DNA of 14,802 bases, from assembly GCA_021154065.1 (NCBI GenBank), contig JAJKJG010000264.1, forward strand, positions 1 to 14,802, given 5' to 3'. This DNA is from Methylobacterium sp. Its GTDB lineage: Bacteria; Pseudomonadota; Alphaproteobacteria; Rhizobiales; Beijerinckiaceae. The notes beneath the pieces were generated by a model. It was not told the DNA's origin and did not search any database. It saw nothing but the letters and a program-made list of their open reading frames with translations. This document shows, piece after piece, positions 9,188 to 14,802 of the stretch (positions within the stretch are counted from its first letter, which is position 1; each line of letters starts with the position of its first letter). Made by a program: the position numbers and the translations under genes.

Positions 9188-12094
9188 ATGTGCGGACGAG
9201 AGAACCACGCGTTGCGCATCGTCCATCTCGCCGTCGCACTCCTCGCCGGGAGTCTCGCGCTCTTCGCGTCCGCGCCGCCGGCGCGGGCGGTCGAAGCGGT
9301 CCGGGTATCGCCCGACGTCCAGGCGATCGACCTCACGCCGGCGATCGAGCGCTACCGCTCCGACGGCGACGAGATCCGCATCTCGACGGCGCCCGGCCGC
9401 GACGGCATCGTCCGCCGCATCGCCGTCAAGGCCCGCGAGACCGGCACGCGGCCGGACTGGATCGTCTTCGCGCTGACGAACGACACCGACGAGCAGCTCG
9501 ACCGCCTGCTCGTCGCGCCGCATTTCAGGCTCGTCGGCTCGGGCGTGATCTGGCCCGATCTCGGCGGCTCGCGCATCGCCGCGATCACCGCGAGCCAGGG
9601 CATCCGGCCCGAGCGCGAGGACTCGACCGAGGCCGACGTGTTCCTGATGACCCTCGATCCCGGCACGACCGTCACCTTCGTCGCCGAGCTCAACAGCCCG
9701 AACGTGCCGCAGATCTACCTCTGGGACAGCGATAGCTACCGCAAGAAGACCACCGGGCTCACCCTCTACAAGGGCATCATCATCGGCATCGCCGGGCTGC
9801 TCGCGCTGTTCCTGACCATCGTCTTCGTCGTCAAAGGGGCGCTGATCTTCCCGGCGGCGGCGGCGCTCGCCTGGGCCGTCCTTGCCTATGCCTGCATCGA
9901 TTTCGGCTTCTTCCAGCGCGTCTTCCCGGTCACCGAGGCGGCGGAGCGGATCTACCGCGCCGCCGCCGAGGCGGTGCTCGCGGCGACGCTCCTCGTGTTC
10001 CTGTTCGCCTATCTCAACCTCAACCGCTGGCACGTGCGCTACGGCCACGTCACCTTCTTCTGGCTCATTTTCCTCGCCGCGCTCGTCGGGCTCGCGGTCG
10101 TCGATCCGCCGGTCGCCTCCGGCGTCGCGCGCATCTCGATCGCGGCGGTCGCCGGCGTCGGCTTCCTCCTCGTCGTGCATCTCGCGACCCACGGCTACGA
10201 TCGCGCCGTGATGCTGGTGCCGACCTGGGTTCTCCTCGTCGCCTGGGTCGCCGCCGGCGCCTTCACCGTGACGGGGTCGCTCGCCTCCGACCTCGTGCAG
10301 CCGGCGCTGATCGGTGCGCTGGTGCTGATCGTGATGCTGATCGGCTTCACCGTCATGCAGCACGCCTTCGCCGGCGGCGTCCTGGCGCAGGGGCTGATGA
10401 GCGACACCGAGCGCCGGGCCCTGGCGCTCGCCGGCGCCGGCGACATCGTCTTCGACTGGGACGTCACCGGCGACAAGGTCTTCGTCGGCCCCGAGGTCGA
10501 GCAGCAGCTCGGCCTCAAGCGCGGCGCCCTCGAGGGCTCGGCCGCGGGCTGGCTCGAGCTGCTGCATCCGTTCGACGTCGACCGCTACCGCACCTCGCTC
10601 GACGCGGTGATCGAGGAGCGGCGCGGCCGCGTCGTCCAGGATTTCCGCCTGCGCGCCGCGAGCGGCCCCTACCATTGGTTTCGCCTCAAAGCCCGGCCGA
10701 TGGTCGGGACCGACGGCGAGGTCATCCGCATCGTCGGCACGATCGCCGACGTGACCGAGGGCAAGACCGCCGAGGAGCGCCTGCTCCACGACGCCGTCCA
10801 CGACAGCCTGACCGGACTTCCGAACCGCGAGCTCTTCAACGACCGGCTCGACGCGGCGCTCACGCTTGCGGCGCAGGACGAGGGCATCCGGCCGACCGTG
10901 CTTTGCCTCGATCTCGACCGGTTCAAGCAGGTGAACGATTCGGTCGGCCTCTCCGCCGGCGACTCGATCCTCCTGACGCTGTCGCGTCGCCTCGGCCGGC
11001 TCCTGAAGCCGCACGACACCCTCGCCCGCATCAGCGGCGACGAGTTCGCGATCATCCTGATGTCGGAGCACGATCCCGACCGGATCATCGGCTTCGCCGA
11101 CATGGTTCGGCGCGCGACGACGACGCCGATCACCTTCGAGGAGCGCGAGATCTTCCTGACCGCCTCGGTCGGGCTGATGCTCTACGAACGCCAGACCGCG
11201 GGACGGCGCGAGGAGGTGCTCAAGAACGCCGAGATCGCGATGGTGCATGCGAAGCGCCATGGCGGCGACCGCGTCGAGGTGTTCCGGCCGACGATGCGGA
11301 CCGAGACCGGCGATCGCCTCACCCTCGAGAGCGACCTCAGGCGCGCCATCGACCGCGGCGAGATCAAGGTGCTGTTCCAGCCTATCGTGCGGCTCGAGGA
11401 CCGCACCATCGCCGGCTTCGAGGCGCTGTTGCGCTGGGACCATCCGCGGCTCGGACGCCTCTCGCCCGCGACCTTCATCCCGATCGCCGAGGAGACCGGG
11501 CTGATCGTCAACCTCGGCGTCTTCGCGCTCGAGCGCACCGGGCGCGAGCTCGCGGCCTGGCAGCGCGCGCTCGAGGTCGAGCCGCCGATCTTCGCCAGCG
11601 TCAACGTGTCGAGCCGGCAGCTCCTGCGCCACGACCTCCTGCACGACGTCAAGACGGTGCTGGCCCGCACCGGCGTCCACCCGGGCTCGCTCAAGCTCGA
11701 GCTGACCGAGAGCCTCGTCATGGAGAACCCGGAATACGCGGCGCAGATGCTGCAGCGCATCCGGCACCTCGGCGCCGGCCTGTCGCTCGATGATTTCGGC
11801 ACCGGCTACTCGGCGCTGTCCTACCTGCAGCGCTTCCCCTTCGACACCATCAAGATCGACCAGTCCTTCGTGCGCCCGGGCGCGAACGGGCAGCGCTCGG
11901 TGCTGTTGCGCTCGATCGTCAAGATGGCGCACGAGCTCGGAATGGAAGTCGTCGCCGAGGGCGCCGAGACCGAGTCGGACGCGATCGAGCTCTATCAGAT
12001 CGGCTGCGAATACGCCCAGGGCTGGGCCTTCGGCGAGCCGATGTCGGCGCTGCAGGCGCGCCAGCTCGTCGGCGCCGCGCCCGAGGCGGCCTAA
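9188..12094 (+). CDS. Seven-TM receptor with PAS, degenerate GGDEF and intact EAL domains
   Basis: A 968-residue membrane protein of cyclic-di-GMP turnover. Order: signal peptide (1-34, cleavage after PARA); periplasmic domain (about 35-190); seven hydrophobic helices (about 196-393), a layout like 7TMR-DISM receptors; a PAS domain (about 407-531); GGDEF (about 535-671); EAL (about 714-965). The GGDEF motif reads SGDEF (616-620); the inhibitory-site RxxD is KPHD, and a usual His is Leu in NDSVGLSAGD. The EAL domain keeps its catalytic set: Glu745 (EALLRW), NVSSRQ, ELTES, LDDFGTGYS, KIDQSF, EGAET and QGWAFGEP. Phosphodiesterase activity is therefore likely and cyclase activity uncertain. The start is unsure: ATG 9188 lacks a clear ribosome site, while TTG 9212 (GAGAGA eight bases upstream) and TTG 9170 are alternatives. 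The 168-bp spacer before it contains no gene and no promoter I can defend. Confidence 0.93.
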   Translation: MCGRENHALRIVHLAVALLAGSLALFASAPPARAVEAVRVSPDVQAIDLTPAIERYRSDGDEIRISTAPGRDGIVRRIAVKARETGTRPDWIVFALTNDTDEQLDRLLVAPHFRLVGSGVIWPDLGGSRIAAITASQGIRPEREDSTEADVFLMTLDPGTTVTFVAELNSPNVPQIYLWDSDSYRKKTTGLTLYKGIIIGIAGLLALFLTIVFVVKGALIFPAAAALAWAVLAYACIDFGFFQRVFPVTEAAERIYRAAAEAVLAATLLVFLFAYLNLNRWHVRYGHVTFFWLIFLAALVGLAVVDPPVASGVARISIAAVAGVGFLLVVHLATHGYDRAVMLVPTWVLLVAWVAAGAFTVTGSLASDLVQPALIGALVLIVMLIGFTVMQHAFAGGVLAQGLMSDTERRALALAGAGDIVFDWDVTGDKVFVGPEVEQQLGLKRGALEGSAAGWLELLHPFDVDRYRTSLDAVIEERRGRVVQDFRLRAASGPYHWFRLKARPMVGTDGEVIRIVGTIADVTEGKTAEERLLHDAVHDSLTGLPNRELFNDRLDAALTLAAQDEGIRPTVLCLDLDRFKQVNDSVGLSAGDSILLTLSRRLGRLLKPHDTLARISGDEFAIILMSEHDPDRIIGFADMVRRATTTPITFEEREIFLTASVGLMLYERQTAGRREEVLKNAEIAMVHAKRHGGDRVEVFRPTMRTETGDRLTLESDLRRAIDRGEIKVLFQPIVRLEDRTIAGFEALLRWDHPRLGRLSPATFIPIAEETGLIVNLGVFALERTGRELAAWQRALEVEPPIFASVNVSSRQLLRHDLLHDVKTVLARTGVHPGSLKLELTESLVMENPEYAAQMLQRIRHLGAGLSLDDFGTGYSALSYLQRFPFDTIKIDQSFVRPGANGQRSVLLRSIVKMAHELGMEVVAEGAETESDAIELYQIGCEYAQGWAFGEPMSALQARQLVGAAPEAA

Positions 12095-12099
12095 GTCGC

Positions 12100-12372
12100 C
12101 TATCGCCGCTCGGGCCGCGGCGGCGAGAACAGGCTCGTGCTGCCGGTCTCGACATCGGAGCCGCGCCCTTGCTCCGCCGGTCTTGCGCTCCGGGCTGGCT
12201 TGCCGCTGCCGATGGCGGAGCGCACCTCGTCCGCCCAGGAGCGGCTCACGGCCTTTCTCTGCGAGCGTTCAGCAGCGGCGCTTTGAGCGTCGGCGCTTTG
12301 AGCGAGCGCCGGCCCTGACAGGATGACGATCGCGAGAGCGACGAGAAATCCCGATCCGGCACGCTGCGGCAT
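12100..12372 (-). CDS. Small predicted exported protein of unknown function
   Basis: A 90-residue protein I do not recognise. It begins with a clear signal peptide (MPQRAGSGFL, then a hydrophobic run ending GPALA), with predicted cleavage after Ala24. The mature part is short, polar and basic, with no cysteines and no domain I can name; it ends SLFSPPRPERR. On the minus strand GGAG lies four bases before the ATG, supporting the start. Its stop is only five bases from the stop of the convergent EAL gene, and it lies 81 bp downstream of yqgE on the same strand, so it may be transcribed with yqgE. The first mature residues include a tandem five-residue repeat (AQSAD/AQSAA). It could be a genuine periplasmic protein or a chance ORF; signal peptide and ribosome site favour a gene. 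Confidence 0.55.
   Translation of the reverse strand: MPQRAGSGFLVALAIVILSGPALAQSADAQSAAAERSQRKAVSRSWADEVRSAIGSGKPARSARPAEQGRGSDVETGSTSLFSPPRPERR
12276..12305. repeat. 15-bp tandem duplication inside the small exported-protein gene
   Basis: CGGCGCTTTGAGCGT (12276-12290) is followed directly by CGGCGCTTTGAGCGA (12291-12305), two copies that differ only in the last base. The unit is in frame and encodes AQSAD/AQSAA on the minus strand, just after the signal peptidase site. It looks like a recent in-frame duplication by replication slippage. Confidence 0.8.
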
Positions 12373-12392
12373 GGTACTCCAACGCGTCTGCA

Positions 12393-12445
12393 GGCCGGAG
12401 AACCGAACGGCGCCCGAAACGTTCCGGCCGGCGGCGAAGCGCCGC
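12393..12445. repeat. Stem-loops between yqgE and the small exported-protein gene
   Basis: The 81-bp spacer holds a perfect 7-bp inverted repeat, GGCCGGA (12393-12399) with TCCGGCC (12423-12429), and a 6-bp hairpin, GCGGCG (12431-12436), loop AAG, CGCCGC (12440-12445). The second lies just beyond the yqgE stop in the minus-strand transcript. Neither is followed by a T-run on the minus strand. They may be a weak terminator or RNA-processing structure, or chance pairing at this G+C content. Confidence 0.3.
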
Positions 12446-12453
12446 TCCCTTCG

Positions 12454-13068
12454 TCAGGCGTGGCCGGCGTCCATCGACAGCATCGCCGGATCGACGCCGA
12501 TCCGGCGCAGCGCCATCTCGTATTTGTGATCGAAGGCCGAGTGGAAGATGAGCTCGGGGTCGGCCGGGCAGTTCAGCCAGCCATTCGCCTGGACCTCGCT
12601 CTCGAGCTGACCCGCCGACCAGCCGGCATAGCCGAGCGCCAAGACGGCGCTCTGCGGGCCTTCGCCCTTGGCGATGGCGCGCAGGATGTCGACCGTCGCC
12701 GTCAGGCAGACGCCCTCGTCGATCGGCAGCGTCGACTGATCGATGAAGAAGTCGGGCGAATGGAGCACGAAGCCGCGGCTCGTTTCGACCGGGCCGCCCA
12801 TCAGCACCTGCATGCGGCCGACCCGGTTCGGCAGCCGGATCAGCTCGGCCTCAGGGATGATCTCGAGCTGGACGAGGAGGTCCGGCATGCTGAGGTCCGC
12901 CGCCGGCTTGTTGACGACGATGCCCATCGCCCCTTCCGGCGAGTGGGCACAGACATAGATGACGGTGCGCGAGAAGCGCTCGTCGCCCATGCCCGGCATG
13001 GCGACGAGGAGCTGCCCGTCGAAATAGCCGGGTGTGCCTGGTGTTTCCCTGTTGCGAACCGGAGCCAT
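12454..13068 (-). CDS. yqgE: YqgE/AlgH family protein (UPF0301)
   Basis: A 204-residue member of the UPF0301 (DUF179, YqgE/AlgH) family, cytoplasmic, of unresolved function. Family signatures are clear: [19 protein letters not shown] (14-32), [20 protein letters not shown] (46-55), [16 protein letters not shown] (89-104) and [13 protein letters not shown] (146-158). The length is normal for alphaproteobacterial members. The ATG at 13068 gives a family-like N-terminus, but no strong ribosome site is visible upstream. The gene is divergent from the DsbD-alpha-like gene; this yqgE / DsbD-like / peroxiredoxin neighbourhood recurs in Hyphomicrobiales. The 108-bp divergent spacer (13069-13176) should hold promoters for both sides, but I cannot pick out convincing -35/-10 boxes. 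Confidence 0.96.
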   Translation of the reverse strand: MAPVRNRETPGTPGYFDGQLLVAMPGMGDERFSRTVIYVCAHSPEGAMGIVVNKPAADLSMPDLLVQLEIIPEAELIRLPNRVGRMQVLMGGPVETSRGFVLHSPDFFIDQSTLPIDEGVCLTATVDILRAIAKGEGPQSAVLALGYAGWSAGQLESEVQANGWLNCPADPELIFHSAFDHKYEMALRRIGVDPAMLSMDAGHA

Positions 13069-13176
13069 GGACCCATGCTACGCCGAGGCGGATTGCCGTG
13101 CCACCCCCAACCGGCCGTGCCTCACGCGATCGTGGATGGCTCGCCGGCGCGGCAGGGTTATCGTGGCCCGCGTAAG

Positions 13177-14064
13177 ATGAAGCCGAAACCTCGGGCCCTG
13201 GTTCCACGCGCAATCGCGCCGCGCCGCGCCGCGGCGGTCCTCGGTGCGATGGTCGGCCTCGTCCTTGCGGCCGCCGCCGTCGCGGGCGAGGCTTCGCCTT
13301 GGGTTGAGGGCCATCATTCCCGGGCGCGGCTCGTTGCCGGCGGCGCCGACGGGGCGGCGCGTCTTGCCGCGATCGAGATCGTCCTCGATCCGGGTTTCAA
13401 GACCTATTGGCGCTCGCCGGGCGAATCCGGGCTGCCGCCGGCGTTCGACTGGGCGTGGTCGGAGAACCTTTCGGCGGCCGAGGTGCTCTGGCCGGCGCCG
13501 CACCGCTTCGAGGACGCCGGCGGCGTCGCCTACGGCTACAAGGACCGCGTCCTGCTGCCGGTGCGCGTGAGCCCGAGTGATGCTGGAAAGCCGCTGCGGC
13601 TCGCCCTCAAGCTCGATTACGGCGTCTGCAAGGACATCTGCATCCCGGCGCAGGCGTCGCTGGCGCTGGCCCTTCGGCCCGGCGAGGCGGGCCCGCCCGC
13701 GCCCGAGCTCGCGGCGGCGCTCGCCCGCGTGCCGCGGCCGCAGGCGCTCGGCGCGCCGGGCGATCTGTCGATCCTTGCGGTCGACCCGGAGACCGTCGAC
13801 GGCAAGCCGGCGCTCGCGGTCGCGGTGCGCGCCCCGCCGGGCGCCGACCTGTTCGTCGAGGCGCCCGCGGGCTGGTATGTCGCCGCCGGGCGGCTGCAGC
13901 CGCTCCCGGCCGCGAGCGGCGGCGCCGACGGCCGGTTCCTGGTCGAGATCTTCGAGCGGCCGAAGGACGCGGCCGGCACCCTCGACCTGCGGCTGACGCT
14001 CGCGGCCGGCGAGCGTGCCGTCGAGACCGCGGCGCGCCTCGACACGGCGCGGCTGCCACGCTAA
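13177..14064 (+). CDS. Exported DsbD-alpha-like (thiol:disulfide interchange) domain protein
   Basis: A 295-residue predicted exported protein. The basic N-terminus and hydrophobic stretch (about 17-36, ending AAAAVAG) form a signal peptide or anchor. The mature part resembles the periplasmic N-terminal domain of DsbD/ScsB reductases: HHSRARLVAGG, IEIVLDPGFKTYWRSPGESG, VAYGYKDRVLLPV, then YGVCKDICIPAQ with the candidate redox pair Cys151 and Cys155 (Cx3C). The membrane electron-conducting domain and C-terminal thioredoxin domain of full DsbD are absent; the gene stops normally, so this is a stand-alone alpha-type protein rather than a truncated one. A role in periplasmic thiol or metal handling is inferred. 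The ATG at 13177 is the first to give a proper signal peptide; upstream open frame overlaps yqgE antisense. Its ribosome site is weak. Confidence 0.85.
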   Translation: MKPKPRALVPRAIAPRRAAAVLGAMVGLVLAAAAVAGEASPWVEGHHSRARLVAGGADGAARLAAIEIVLDPGFKTYWRSPGESGLPPAFDWAWSENLSAAEVLWPAPHRFEDAGGVAYGYKDRVLLPVRVSPSDAGKPLRLALKLDYGVCKDICIPAQASLALALRPGEAGPPAPELAAALARVPRPQALGAPGDLSILAVDPETVDGKPALAVAVRAPPGADLFVEAPAGWYVAAGRLQPLPAASGGADGRFLVEIFERPKDAAGTLDLRLTLAAGERAVETAARLDTARLPR

Positions 14065-14096
14065 CTCAACCCATCCAAGAACCCGCGGAGACGAGC

Positions 14097-14582
14097 ATGA
14101 CGATCCAGGTCGGCGATTCCCTTCCCCAGAGCACCTTTCGCGTCATGACCGCCGACGGCCCGAAGCCGAAGACCACCGACGACGTCTTCAAGGGCCGCAA
14201 AGTGGTGCTCGTCGCCGTGCCCGGCGCCTTCACCCCGACCTGCCACCGCAACCACCTGCCCGGCTATGTCGCGCAGGCCGACGCCATCAAGGCGAAGGGC
14301 GTCGACGCCATCGTGGTGACGGCGGTGAACGACGTCTTCGTCATGGACGTCTGGGGCAAGCAGAGCGGCTGCGGCGACAAGATCGAGCTGATCTCCGACG
14401 GCAACGGCGATTTCGCCAAGGCGCTCGGCCTCACCATGGACGGCTCGGGCTTCGGCCTCGGCATCCGCTCGCAGCGCTATTCGATGGTGGTCGAGGACGG
14501 CGTCGTCCGCTCGCTCAACATCGAGGACGCGCCCGGCAAGGCCGACGTCTCCGGCGCCGACAACCTCTTGAAGTCGCTTTGA
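14097..14582 (+). CDS. Peroxiredoxin, Prx5/AhpC-TSA type
   Basis: A 161-residue cytoplasmic thiol peroxidase that reduces H2O2 and alkyl hydroperoxides. The active-site block VPGAFTPTCHRNHLPGY holds the peroxidatic Cys49 with the conserved Pro and Thr. VTAVNDVFVMDVWGK and ISDGNGDFAKALGL are Prx5-subfamily signatures, and the conserved Arg lies in GIRSQRYSMVVEDG. No signal peptide is present. The only other cysteine is Cys92 (KQSGCGDKIE), where related proteins often have no cysteine; it may or may not act as a resolving residue. The ATG at 14097 has GGAG at 14087-14090, six bases away. It lies 32 bp after the DsbD-alpha-like gene and is probably co-transcribed with it. Confidence 0.97.
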   Translation: MTIQVGDSLPQSTFRVMTADGPKPKTTDDVFKGRKVVLVAVPGAFTPTCHRNHLPGYVAQADAIKAKGVDAIVVTAVNDVFVMDVWGKQSGCGDKIELISDGNGDFAKALGLTMDGSGFGLGIRSQRYSMVVEDGVVRSLNIEDAPGKADVSGADNLLKSL

Positions 14583-14589
14583 CATAACC

Positions 14590-14604
14590 TCTCCGGAACG
14601 GAGA
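14590..14604. repeat. Short hairpin just after the peroxiredoxin stop
   Basis: TCTCCG (14590-14595) and CGGAGA (14599-14604) form a perfect 6-bp stem with a GAA loop, eight bases after the stop codon. No T-run follows, so it is at best a weak or processed 3'-end structure rather than a canonical intrinsic terminator. Confidence 0.4.
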
Positions 14605-14615
14605 CCTCTGCGAAT

Positions 14616-14654
14616 CTCGGGCGCGCGGAAGCCCCCTCGGGCACACGCCCGAGG
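14616..14654. repeat. Competing 8-bp inverted repeats sharing one arm
   Basis: CCTCGGGC (14635-14642), loop ACAC, GCCCGAGG (14647-14654) is a perfect 8-bp hairpin. An upstream second copy of the left arm, CTCGGGCG (14616-14623), can pair perfectly with CGCCCGAG (14646-14653) instead. The two stems are mutually exclusive because they use the same right arm. Confidence 0.5.
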
Positions 14655-14664
14655 CGGACCCCCG

Positions 14665-14679
14665 GCCTTGAAAAAAGGC
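14665..14679. repeat. Small hairpin with an A-rich loop
   Basis: GCCTT (14665-14669) and AAGGC (14675-14679) can form a 5-bp stem with a GAAAA loop, overlapping the first A-tract of the 3' tail. It is short and would be unremarkable alone; it is listed because it lies between two longer inverted repeats. Confidence 0.3.
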
Positions 14680-14684
14680 GAGGA

Positions 14685-14730
14685 GGGGACGCCGAAAAAA
14701 ACTTTGGGTCGGCCGGCCTGTGGCGTCCCC
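14685..14730. repeat. 9-bp inverted repeat enclosing an A-tract and a GGCCGGCC palindrome
   Basis: GGGGACGCC (14685-14693) and GGCGTCCCC (14722-14730) are perfect complements separated by 28 bases. The enclosed segment has a seven-A tract (14695-14701) and the palindrome GGCCGGCC (14711-14718). This is the longest perfect inverted repeat I found in the window. It is not followed by a T-run on either strand, so termination is not clearly indicated. Confidence 0.5.
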
Positions 14731-14802
14731 GCGGTTCTCTCGCCCCGGCCTCATCGGACGGGGCGCTTCCAGCCGCCTCGACCACCGCTCTTCGGGGACC
14801 CT

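Larger units (their letters stand above)
14583..14802. other. 220-bp 3' tail without a convincing gene
   Basis: From the peroxiredoxin stop to the window edge I see no ORF with family similarity, believable start or ribosome site. Two A-rich tracts (14671-14676 and 14695-14701) stand out in otherwise very G+C-rich DNA. The segment is rich in inverted repeats, listed separately. It may hold the operon's transcript end and the regulatory region of a gene beyond the window. Confidence 0.6.

Noticed and set aside
7457..11932. A 1491-codon open frame on the minus strand across thrC, the M16 peptidase and the EAL gene
   Set aside because: It is antisense to three clearly recognised genes, its translation is low-complexity and rich in Arg, Asp, Glu and His, and it matches no family. 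Such long shadow frames are expected from strong GC bias at third codon positions.
13069..13176. Search for promoters or an operator in the yqgE / DsbD-like divergent spacer
   Set aside because: I saw no clear -35/-10 pair, palindromic operator or riboswitch-like structure; promoters probably exist there but cannot be placed.
14477..14785. A 102-codon minus-strand ORF over the peroxiredoxin end and the 3' tail
   Set aside because: It has no ribosome site or recognised motif and overlaps the peroxiredoxin 3' end; the reading is a by-product of GC-rich DNA.

Overview
The window is a G+C-rich stretch of bacterial chromosome, dense in genes and with GC-biased third codon positions. It looks like core DNA from an alphaproteobacterium, most likely of the order Hyphomicrobiales (Rhizobiales). 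The main grounds are the gene order coxB-coxA-ctaB-coxF-ctaG-coxC-DUF983-surf1-thrC-M16 peptidase, followed later by yqgE / DsbD-alpha-like protein / Prx5-type peroxiredoxin, and the style of the proteins themselves. The genus cannot be fixed from sequence reading alone. I see no transposase, integrase, CRISPR array, tRNA, rRNA or phage gene.

Region 1 (1-6285, + strand) is the aa3-type cytochrome c oxidase locus. It holds the 3' part of coxB (CuA subunit II), coxA (haem-copper subunit I), ctaB (haem O synthase), a 54-residue CoxF-type membrane protein, ctaG/cox11 (CuB chaperone), coxC (subunit III), a DUF983 zinc-ribbon membrane protein and surf1 (assembly factor). Structural and assembly genes are interleaved. 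ctaB/coxF and coxF/ctaG overlap by 4 bp start/stop junctions, which implies translational coupling. A terminator-like hairpin lies between coxC and the DUF983 gene. ctaA (haem A synthase) is not in the window.

Region 2 (6318-9019, + strand) holds thrC (threonine synthase) and an M16 zinc peptidase of the mitochondrial-processing-peptidase type. They overlap by 4 bp and probably continue the same transcription unit.

Region 3 (9188-12094, + strand) is one long gene for a membrane c-di-GMP signalling protein: signal peptide, periplasmic domain, about seven TM helices, PAS, a degenerate GGDEF (SGDEF) and an intact EAL domain.

Region 4 (12100-13068, - strand) holds a small predicted exported protein of unknown function and, upstream of it, yqgE (UPF0301).

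Region 5 (13177-14582, + strand, divergent from yqgE) holds an exported stand-alone DsbD-alpha-like protein and a Prx5-type peroxiredoxin. The last 220 bases have no convincing gene but contain several inverted repeats.

Overall this is an ordinary, vertically inherited core region. I found no convincing new biological system. The points worth a second look are modest: the very small CoxF gene, the attenuator-like hairpin after coxC, the degenerate GGDEF/intact EAL receptor, the orphan exported protein and the structured 3' tail.
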